Positions 55,700 to 64,000 of a stretch of 64,000 nt of DNA are shown in pieces. A program made the translations under genes and the position numbers. The stretch covers positions 154,573,741 through 154,637,740 of the forward strand of contig CM041465.1 of assembly GCA_023213395.1 (NCBI GenBank). The letters are read 5' to 3'. The notes under the pieces are model-generated. The model was given only the letters and a program-made list of their open reading frames with translations, ran no database searches and was not told where the DNA came from. This DNA is from Cycas panzhihuaensis (lineage: Eukaryota > Cycadophyta). The first letter of the stretch is position 1; each line of letters starts with the position of its first letter.

Positions 55700-58600
55700 T
55701 TAACAAGTTTTAGAACTCGATTCCATGAAGGGTAGAGAGATGATATGCTCCATTATTTAGTTCTTTAATAATTAAATAGGGGCCTACCCATTTGGAATCA
55801 AATTTTTATTATTTCTCATATAGATATTTAAGTTTAAGTACTTTGTCTCCTACATAAAATTTACTTTGGTCTGAAGTGTTGATTATGAGCTACTTGAGCA
55901 TGATGTTTTGAGGCCAAGTTCTTTTCATATGCATCGAGATGGGTTTTATCCATCATTTTGAGTTCTAAAAGTCTAACTTACCTTAACCATTCTTCATCAA
56001 TGAAGTGTTTAAGTGAGATCTTAAGTAAGAGGATATATATTTCTAATAGGATTACAACTTCATTTCCATAACTAATGATAGAGAGGTCATCCCTGTTACT
56101 ATCCTAATTGAAGTATGATAAACCCATAAGGAAAGAAAAAGTTGAGTATGTTAATCTTATTAGGAGTTGGCAATTATTTTTAGCTAAGATCCTTGTTAAT
56201 GATTTGTTAAAAGCTTCAATTTGGCCATTAGCTTGTGGATAATAAGGGGATGGTGTTCTATAAGTAATATGAAATTGATTACAAAGTTCATCAATTTGAG
56301 AATTATAAAATAGAGATCCATTATCTATAATGATAATATTAGGGACTCCAAATCAATAGATGATGTATTAAAAGATAAAAGTGGAAACCACTTTTTAATG
56401 GTGTTAGTCAAAGGGATTTCCTTACTCTAATTCATGAAATACTCATTTACAATCAAAATGAATTTGTACTTAGTAGAAGATGGGGGATAAATTTGGCTAA
56501 TAAAGTTAAGGCCCTATTAAGAGAATGGCTAAGGGATAAGGATTAATTTAAGTGATATGGGTAGTTGATGGATTAAAGAGGAATGTGCTTGGTATTTTTT
56601 ACACTTCTACACATATGAATATGCATCTTTAAATAAGGATGACCAATAATAATATATTTAAAGGATTTTTAGGGCTATTGACTGACCACTGAAATGACCA
56701 CCATAAATGCCATCATGGTATTGAACCAAAGTAACTTTGGCCTTTGAAGGTGAGAGACATCTTAGTAGGGTTCTATCAAATGATAGTTTGTATAATACAT
56801 CATCCAAGAGAAGGCATTGGTGAGAAGATGCCCTTATTCTCTTTTACTTCTTAGAATTGAATTTAGAGGGATAAGTTTAATCTGAGAGATAAACTCGAAT
56901 GTTGTCATACTAATTGTGATTAATAGGGACAGTGACAACTTATAGGATATATTTATCTAGGAGTAGGTCATTGAAATTGGTGGAATTATTATTGATAAGT
57001 CATGTTGTAGTTAGTTATTCAACGACAACCATTTCCCTTTTTGGGTTTTGATTAGCTACCCTTAAGACAAATTCTTATAGTAGAAGAGCCCACTTACTGG
57101 CTCATCTTGTTAAGTCCATCTTGGTGAGTAGTAGATGAATTAGATTAGACTAGGCAATGATAAGAGTAGTATTACCAAGCAAGTAATGTCTTAAGTTTTT
57201 GGTAGTATAAACCAAGGATAAACACTCTTTTTTAAAAGAGGAATAGTTAAGATTAAAAACTATCAAAGTGCAACTAATGAAGTAAATACCTCATTCTTTG
57301 AAAAATTCTTAGCTAACATGAACCCAAAGATTCTTCCATGAAGGAAGTATAGAGTATAAATAACCTAAAATGGGGTGGGGTAAGGATAGAATCCAAGATA
57401 AGGGCTTGTTTGAGCTTATCAAAAGATTCTTATGTTATTGAGGTCTATTTATTAGGGACATTTTTCTTGACAGGGTTGATTAGAGGTTTGGCGTTTAGGG
57501 AAAAGATAGCAAGGAAATATCATAAAAAGCCAAGTCTAACCAAGAAGGATTTAACTTGTTTCTAAGTACATGGTAGTGGCACATCAATAATTGCTATGAC
57601 TTGATCTCGATCTACCCTAATACCATCCTAAAAAATAATATTATCAAGCATCTTCTAGAGGTGACTATAAAAACACACTTGTTGGGGTTAAAACAAAGTT
57701 GGTATTTTTGATATCATTTAAAAATGCTTATTAGGTCATGAATGTGATCCTCTCAATGACATGATATAGATAACATATCATCAAGATATATTGCTATAGT
57801 GTGTCCCAATAAATCCTAAAAGATAAAAACTATGAACCACTTGTAAGTTGCATTAGTATTTTTCTAACCAAAGTGCATAACTTTATAAAGAAATATAACT
57901 CAAGAGGTAGTGTAGGTAGTCTTATGGTGGTTTCTAGGAGAGATAAGTATTTGGTCATAGTCTAAGAAACCATCCATAAGGGACATTACCTCAAATCCAA
58001 TAGTCTAATCCTATATTTATTTAATGAAAGCAAATAGAAAATTATATTTGGGATAAGAGTCATTTACGTCATGAAAGTCGATGAAAATGTGAATAGAGCC
58101 ATTCCTTTTTCTAACAGAGATGATGTTGGATACCCACTAATAATAATTAATTAATTCAATAAATCTTGTCTTAAGAAGTTTTTTCACTTATGGATGGGCC
58201 TCTACTTTTGATGTTTGAGTTTGGCTCCTGGTATAATAGTGATATTATGAACCATAATGTCAGGGTAAAGGCCCCTTATATTAGAATAGTCTCATGCAAA
58301 AATAGAGAAAAACTCGATAAAGAGGTTGTGTAATTATTCAACTTTAGAAGGGGAATAGCTAGCATCAACCTTGATTAATTTGGGCTCCTCCTAACTCCTT
58401 AGGTTAATATCAATAGTATCCTTGATTAACATGGTGTTTCCTTCTTCAAAATAACATGGAGTTGGATGGAGAGCTAGTGAAGGAGGGGCAATTTAATGGT
58501 CATCAGTAGACGAGGACAAATCTAAGTGGATACATTTGGTAAAACCTAGTTTATGATGATTAGGTAGTGAATTATGAGACAAACTCACCAAATATTCAAG

Positions 58601-59000
58601 AATTGCCTCATCATTCTTGAAATGGTCTAGATAGAGGATGGTCTTTGGGAGAGAATGGGTGTTAGAAACAAGAGTGTGAGAGAGTTTATCTATGGCTATT
58701 AATTGGGTTAATGAAGAAATCCATTCAAAAGGAATAACATCCATAAGAGAGGGTGTTGTTTATAAAGGGAGTCTTTGAATATGGAAGCTCTAATCAAGTT
58801 ATGCTAGTATATCAAAATGAGATGGTATATTCAATTAAGGTGTACCATAATTAGGTAAGTCAAATATCAAATGTAGGATATATACTAACTCATATTCTTT
58901 TTACTTAAAAGGAGAAGTATCTTGTAGAAAACTAATAGTAATTATATAGATTAGTTTAACTTCCTCGTGATCACATTGGAACTAAACTCAATGTCAAAAT
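55700..59000 (-). pseudogene. Element G pol remnant: RT, RNase H and integrase
   Basis: The minus strand. 58493-58744 reads like the pre-RT region. RT at about 58260-57450 includes SNIISVRKRNGSIHIFIDFH (first motif), VMSLMDGFLDYDQILI (catalytic Asp kept) and YLDD at 57777-57788, intact, followed by YQLCFNPNKCVFIVTS (usual YKLRLNPNKCTFGVTSGK). RNase H occupies about 57300-56950, with LVYTTKNLRHYLLGN and WALLL. The integrase starts with a decayed HHCC zinc finger (YHDGIYGGHF, CKKYQAHSS) and the core at about 56350-56200: FGVPNIIIIDNGSLFYNSQI and TPSPYYPQANGQIEAFNKSL, so D and E are readable. NGQIEAFNK (not DGQTE) is typical of the Tat/Athila branch. Several frameshifts. Confidence 0.88.
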
Positions 59001-59316
59001 ATTAACCAAACCCTAATGAGATAAAAGTCGATAAAGACTCTCTCTCTTCTTGAATGGTTTTGACCAATTGAATAAATTTTTGTATAAGTTTATTCTTTCA
59101 TTAGATGAATTTAAGCTCTCCCTCATGGATAAATTTGAGTTCACTAAAGAGTGAAAAGCATATGACTAGTATTTGGCTAATCTTGGGTCAACTAAGGAGC
59201 ATGTTGAATTCAAAATTGAAGTCAATGATGGTGACTTTAGCCATGAGGGTCTTACTTACTAAAGTAAGAGGGAGAGTTACTTCACTTATTGGGAATTTCT
59301 AGTTTTTATCAAAGCC

Positions 59317-59520
59317 TTAACAAACCCTATCAACTAGTTCACAAGATGAAATTTCTAAATCTTCCAAGAGATGTAGTGGTATCACATTGATAGAAGACCC
59401 TTCGTCTACTACACACCTCTTAATTTTGATGTCATCTTTTATTATTTTAATGTAAAATGGGGTGGTGTCATTGTGACTTTTCTTTTCTTCATTATATAAA
59501 AGACTAAGATCAAAGACCAT
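59317..59520 (-). pseudogene. Element G protease remnant
   Basis: Open 67-codon piece: SHNDTTPFYIKIIKDDIKIK followed by CVVDEGSSINVIPLHLLEDL. The pattern is that of a retropepsin in Tat-like gypsy polyproteins (x-V-D-x-G-S-S-x-N-V-x-P), with the catalytic Asp and the GSS present. The usual flap and second glycine motif are further downstream in decayed sequence. It would process Gag-Pol. Confidence 0.88.
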
Positions 59521-59649
59521 GATAGGGTTTCTAGGAGAACTAGGTCTAGGAACCCTAGGTTCTCTAAAAGGAGTTGCCTTTGATCAAGGCAACTTTTTAA
59601 AAGATCCATGAACAAAATTCTAGTGGGGATGGTCTTCAACTCTTCCACA

Positions 59650-61320
59650 AGTGAAAATGATCATTCTTTAGTGAGTTATGGGATAGACCTAAAATGAATA
59701 GGCCTCATATATAATTAAGGGGGTGAATCTGAGGACTTATCCTTAGTTAGAATGTTGGAGCCATGGGATTTGGTTAAGGTAGAAGCTTTGTAGGCTTCTA
59801 TCATGTTGATAGTTTTCTTGGGCTCTTCTTTATTTTTAGGTAATTTATTTTAAGGAATTTTCTTTTTTTTTTGTTAAATTTGTTATAGGGGGATCCTTTA
59901 AATATTTGTTTAGACTATAAGTCTAAGGAGTCTTAATCGTCTTAAATTTTAACCTTGCCTTTATCCTGAGACTCTTTCTTGGGATGGTCAATTGATGGGT
60001 CTTTATGAATCAATTATTCTTAATTAGGTTTAGAAGTGGGTTTTTCATTAACTTAACCATGTCTAAGGATGGATTTAAGTTTATTACATTGCTCACAATT
60101 ATAAGTATTAGTTTGGTGGTAAGTGTAGCATGGTATCTTCTTAGGAGGAATAATAATTAGGGGTTGGTCCTTCTTTTGTTCAATAAATTATATGATTTTA
60201 TGTTCCTTTTAGTCTCAGGATTGGGATTAAGATCCACTTATAGCTTTGTATTAATTAACCTTTCTAATACTCGAATGGAAGATATAAGATAATCATAGGT
60301 ACAATCACCTTAAGGACATTTGAGTTCTATTGATGAGGTAGGTTTATCTTTGGAAGTGGATGATTTAGATAGTTTTTTAATTCCTACTTGTATCTCAAAA
60401 GCTTAAAAAGTAAGGTATTTTTCAATAGAATCTTCATATGATGTAGTTATTAGTTTGAGGACCTAAAGATGGACTTGATATCATAGGGCACTAGTAAATA
60501 AGCTACAAAGTAGACCATCATATAAAGAGGCATGAGGGGCATGAACTAGGTCCTAAAAACATCGAACAAAGTTGCATTAAAACTCCATTGCTCCTTGCTT
60601 GATGGATGATAAAGATTTGATCCCCATATTAAAGGGATGAGTAACATTAAAGTAATTAATAAATGTATCTACCAATTGTTAAAAGGAGTAAATAGTTATA
60701 GGTATTAATTAATAGAACCATTTTAAAGGACCTCAGAATAAACAAGGTTGAGACGCTAACACATGGTCTCCCTTTTCTTAGGTAATGATGTATAAGATAA
60801 CATGGACATGGGAAAAAGGGACTAAATCTTAAAGGGATGTGTCATAGTAGGAAGGGGATGTGTTATGAATACTTCATATCCCTCATTATCAGATAAGGGT
60901 CCCTCATATTCTACAAGATGAGTAAAAGAGGGGATGACATTACCTTTAGAAGAGGCATTTCTAAAGGGGCGAAGTGTTTCTCTAATAGGGACTTTATATA
61001 AGAGAGGTTCTTCATATTCAAAAGGATGATGAATATTTTAAATTTTAAAAGGAATATCAATATCAGTGATCGAGGACTTATAACCTTCACAAAGTGGAAG
61101 GTTTAAAGGAAGAGAGGATATTTATAGGTCTTTGGGTGAAAGCCTAAGAAGTCTTTGAGATCACTTAGGATAAGTATATAAAGGATCCACTAAGGATATG
61201 AGCAAAATATAAAAGATGTGGATAAAATAGGATTTAAAGGTAAAGAAGGATATTCTGAAAGTGAAAACTAAGATATAAAAGGAAAGAGGTATCTGGATTA
61301 TGTAAGAGTAGTTAGAAAGT
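59650..61320 (-). pseudogene. Element G gag remnant
   Basis: Minus strand; readable around 60700-60250 if former Gln codons are read through. It gives LVDTFINYFNVTHPFNMGIK, SLSSIKQGAMEF, then FVRCFQDLVHAP, LYDGLLCSLFTSAL. This corresponds to the retrotrans_gag region of Tat-type elements (L-x-x-I-K-Q-x-x-x-E-x-x-x-x-F-V). The C-terminus toward 59700 is Lys-rich (NLIKNN, TIPRKSLRIKARLKFK). A knuckle could not be identified with certainty: CSQL-type remnants near 60090-60130 (C-x2-C lost). Confidence 0.65.
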
Positions 61321-61329
61321 TTTAGCAAC

Positions 61330-61348
61330 TTCCCTAGAATGGTTGCCA
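61330..61348 (-). other. Primer-binding site of element G (candidate)
   Basis: The minus strand reads TGGCAACCATTCTAGGGAA, four bases from the LTR's terminal CA. It does not match initiator tRNA-Met. It has the look of the TGGCGCCGTTGCCGGGGA-type sites used by many Tat/Athila elements, after decay. Confidence 0.6.
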
Positions 61349-61352
61349 AGAA

Positions 61353-62130
61353 TGGTTCTAAGAAACTAGACCAAGTCACTCAAGGGAATATGAGATTGGT
61401 AAAATTAAGATTCGGTAGGTGAAAACCTAAGTGATAATTTAAAGGGAACCTTTAACCCTACTTTTAATGAGAAGGGATGATTCTCTAGGGGTGTGTTGGA
61501 TACATAAATATGACTATTACAATATTGTTATAGTTGGTGAAAATTTATGTTAAAATAAGAAATTAAATAAGATAAAAAAATATATTAAGAAATAAATACA
61601 TTAAATAAATTAATCTAATAAAATCCCTTTTTATTAGGAAGGAAGCACATAACCTATCAATGAATAAGAAGGTTATTGAGGGAACCTTATCCTTGAATAA
61701 ATGTCCTAAGGTTTCCTATTTATCTACCATTCCCAAGGTTTTTCTAGAGAGGAAAAATCCTATCCTAGACTATTACCCCACCCAAAATGTTAAATTCTAT
61801 ATCATGCTAAGCTAAAGAAAGGAAGGACTAATGAGTGTAAGGATCTAAGAGATCTCGAACCCTAGATTAATGACCCAATCACCTAGTGATGATTCACCTT
61901 TGAGGATGGATAGCCCAAGGATGCCTTTGTTTGATTCTAAGGGATTCCTATGCTTAATGGTCAAGATAGATAAAGAGGAAGCCACTGTCAACCTAAAATA
62001 TATTGGTAATATAATGTTCTTAATGTTTAAAATATGGATGGAGAATAATAATCCCAAAAAAGGGGTTATTTATATGCTAGTGAAGCTAGATCCCTATAAC
62101 TTAACCCTATTTTTCCTAAGCACTAACAAG
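61353..62130 (-). repeat. 5' LTR of element G
   Basis: Homologous to 44003-44832 across its length. It carries an open frame at 61870-62151 on the plus strand that matches the frame of the other copy. The outer limit (about 62130) is approximate. Confidence 0.83.
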
Positions 62131-62151
62131 CAAGAATCGCCAAAGGGTTAA
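61870..62151 (+). other. Open frame within the G LTR, right copy
   Basis: 93 codons, partner of 44585-44824. Starts upstream in MTQSPSDDSPLRMDSPRM; conserved part SKGFLCLMVKIDKEEATVNL. Runs slightly past the probable LTR edge. Same caveats as the left copy. Confidence 0.4.
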
Positions 62152-62155
62152 GGAT

Positions 62156-62457
62156 TGATGTTAGTTATTAAGATTTATGCATGAGCCACTAAGCCCTTTA
62201 ATAAGATGTAAGGCCTCTAGGGCCACTAATACGATCACAGGAAGAAGACTCCTATATGTCTATTTACAGGGTTAAATATCACTTATAAAGTGTTGTTAAG
62301 AATTATTATCTTTTGAAGAGAAAGTACTTTGGAACTCCCTTTAGCATTTAATTTCTTTGTGATCTATTTACATATTTTATTCTCATTAAGGTAAATTTGG
62401 CTTTTATTTTTATTGAGTTCTATTTACAAGGTTAATTTTTTAAAAGGAAATACTCCA
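62156..62457 (+). repeat. 5' LTR of element F
   Basis: Starts TGATGTTAG and ends ACTCCA. Compared with the E LTRs it lacks about 33 bases near its start and shares TTATTAAGATTTATGCATG-like, GCCACTAAGCCC and the tail up to the primer site. Confidence 0.75.
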
Positions 62458-62459
62458 AG

Positions 62460-62471
62460 TGGTATTAGACC
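62460..62471 (+). other. Primer-binding site of element F
   Basis: TGGTATTAGACC; CAG changed to TAG, plus one further change. Confidence 0.8.
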
Positions 62472-63829
62472 TAAGTTCATGATTGTGGGAAGCTATTCAA
62501 TGGGCAAAAAAATTAAGATTTTTTTTCTACTAATCAAGTACTTTGTCTACTTAAGTAGAGATCTAGAAATACCTGCATTTAGTACTCTCTCTATGAAGAT
62601 TAAGGAATAGAATCAATACCACTCAGGAGTCATGAGGAAAAGGAAATTTCTTCCCTTAGGCAATGCCTAACACTTCAATTTTTTCCTATATATTCACTTT
62701 TTGTTTAATTTATTTATTTCAATTTCTATTCTAGAGTTGTCAGTCTAAGGGTAGATAACACTACTTGGTGACTACCCTTTCTCCCTCCTACACCTTGTTC
62801 CTAGGTAGATGACTCTATATGACAACAATCTAAGTAGTTAGGTAAAGACCCTATATTAAGGGTCTTTAAACATCAAAGGGATCTATTATTTTGGCTAAGT
62901 GTATCATGGATTCTCTACCCTTTATGTGAAATATTGGAGATAACACTCCTCAACTAAGCCCTAAATAGAACCTAGCTATAGAATTATGCCTTTATGTAAC
63001 TTCAGGTATAGAGGAAGACCCTTATAGGTTATGGATCCTTCCTAGCATAGGCAACCTACTAGTAAATGAAGTCATGTAGTGCAATGGTTAACATTTAGTG
63101 CCATAAAGCTACCTACCTTGAACTTTAGCATAAAAAGTTTATTAACAAGCCTACAAGACCAAGTACACCTCATCTAATGGTTACTAGTACACCTTGTATT
63201 ACTTACATCCTACTTCATATGCTCCACTTTTTTATTGAGATCTTAAGACACAACATTTAAAAAAAAAGTAAAACAAGGGATTACATCCTAGTCTGCAAGG
63301 AATTTTAATTCCTGAAACACTAGTTGAATTTAGAAACTACTAGTGAAGTTAAACTTATAGTATAAAAAGAAATATTTACAATTAAAAATTTTCATTAGAA
63401 TTAATACACCTCATTTCAATTAGCATGTTGCACTAGTCATTTTGTACTAGGTTAGTTTTTGCAGATAATTTTTATGTTTATTAGTATCTAGGTTACCAAT
63501 GGGCCCTACCACCTCAAACTCACCCTTATATCTTTTGTACCCCATTTTGATAAGATTTTCACACTCATCCAAGTAGGCTAGGTGTCCTGTTTTTATAGTT
63601 TTTAGGGTCAACAGGCTGTAGACACCCCATATCTCCCTCTTTTCCCCCTTCTCTTCATTGTAATAACTCCTTAGTTCTTCAATCTTGTTCTTTCTTAATC
63701 TATCTCACTTCATCCATTTCCCTTCCTTTTACTCACTCCCACTTCTTTAAGCCCCTTCTATAGTTCTAGTGGAAAAAACATAAGGAGAGAAAATTGTTGA
63801 ATTGAACAACAACTTAAACAACTTTAAAT
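62472..63829 (+). other. Leader of element F
   Basis: Aligns in two blocks with the E leader (23128-23971 and 31543-32269), which shows the ancestral leader as it was before D was inserted in E. No gene seen; the short frame at 62413-62610 overlaps the LTR end and is not convincing. Confidence 0.65.
62843..62868 (+). other. Leader hairpin of the E/F family (F copy)
   Basis: TAAAGACCCT, loop ATATTA, AGGGTCTTTA. A perfect 10-bp stem at the position of the E hairpin (23341-23360). Confidence 0.65.
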
Positions 63830-63897
63830 AAGAGGTCACTAATAGATTTAATAGCATCCTTATATAATTAGATCTTAATGGTACCAAAATAAAGCTT

Positions 63898-63940
<43 letters not shown>

Positions 63941-64000
63941 AGTAGCTACAACAACCTTAACTCTAAAGAATAGGGACTTCTAATATGATGGGTAATACAA
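63830..64000 (+). pseudogene. Element F gag start (fragment)
   Basis: The plus strand reads EVTNRFNSILI*LDLNG, similar to the E gag motif RLDLNRD, and then runs into an AT microsatellite and the window end. Low information; position relative to the E gag supports it. Confidence 0.45.
63900..63938. repeat. (TA)n microsatellite, about 19.5 units
   Basis: Uninterrupted TA dinucleotides over 39 bases, inside the start of F gag. Likely polymorphic. Confidence 0.97.

Larger units (their letters stand above)
44003..62130 (-). mobile_element. Element G: large degenerate Ty3/gypsy retrotransposon of Tat/Ogre type
   Basis: Minus-strand element of about 18 kb. Order on the minus strand: 5' LTR (about 62130-61353), primer-binding site (61348-61330), gag, protease (59520-59317), RT and RNase H (about 58260-56900), integrase (about 56850-55700), then about 10.7 kb before the 3' LTR (about 44832-44003). 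The long region between integrase and 3' LTR with tandem repeats, the non-Met primer site and the integrase pattern fit the Tat clade of plant gypsy elements. The 5' LTR boundary at about 62130 is approximate, and I cannot define a convincing target duplication. Confidence 0.78.
62156..64000 (+). mobile_element. Element F: 5' part of a Ty3/gypsy retrotransposon (sister of E), cut by the window end
   Basis: 5' LTR (62156-62457), primer-binding site (62460), leader, and the start of gag near 63830. It has the same family features as E: AG spacer before the primer site, leader hairpin, the GGGTCAACAGGCTG-type block and the pyrimidine-rich stretch before gag. Gag, pol and the 3' LTR lie beyond the window. 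Confidence 0.78.

Noticed and set aside
1-64000. Fungal origin with RIP-mutated transposons, suggested by the CA-to-TA bias
   Set aside because: The primer-binding sites match plant initiator tRNA-Met, and the copia (UBN2 gag) and Tat-like gypsy families are of plant type. Plant CHG/CHH methylation explains the bias.

Overview
This window is a stretch of nuclear DNA from a plant, most likely a seed plant with a large, repeat-rich genome. The evidence is eight LTR-retrotransposon primer-binding sites related to TGGTATCAGAGC (the complement of the 3' end of plant initiator tRNA-Met), together with Ty1/copia and Ty3/gypsy proteins of plant type. The DNA is visibly AT-rich and CpG-poor, and every coding region is riddled with stops and frameshifts. 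I see no intact host gene, rRNA, tRNA or CRISPR array. I cannot name the species.

Layout. (1) 1-970: 5' end of a minus-strand LTR element (J). (2) 976-15344: copia element A (minus strand), bounded by a perfect TTTAT duplication. It is split inside its gag by copia element B (4633-11841, plus strand; flanks TTTAA/TTTAG). A's leader also carries an unexplained open frame at 14575-14841. (3) About 16200-22740: remains of a plus-strand gypsy element (I), split by a short copia element H (17827-22460, minus; TATCA/TATTA). (4) 22747-44002: gypsy element E (plus), which holds copia D (23977-31537, plus; TTAAT/TTCAT) before its gag and copia C (34760-42016, minus; perfect TATGA) between its RT and RNase H. 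(5) 44003 to about 62130: a long minus-strand gypsy element G of Tat/Ogre type. About 10.7 kb lies between its integrase and its 3' LTR, holding tandem repeats and a decayed, probably antisense, reading frame. (6) 62156 to the window end: the 5' LTR and leader of gypsy element F, a sister copy of E.

Relations. B and C belong to one copia family, in opposite orientation. A is a different family by LTR and gag but shares a leader block of roughly 440 bp with B and C. E and F are one gypsy family and share a leader hairpin.

Decay. Substitutions are dominated by C-to-T and G-to-A. Glutamine codons have become TAA or TAG, LTR ends TG/CA have become TA, and six of the eight primer-binding sites have lost the same CAG/CTG (CHG-context) site. 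This fits long-term cytosine methylation and deamination of silenced elements. Of the RT catalytic boxes I could find, only A (YIDD) and G (YLDD) look intact. Nothing here should be able to move on its own. Element boundaries rest on LTR pairs and target-site duplications read by eye; domain limits inside decayed coding regions are approximate.
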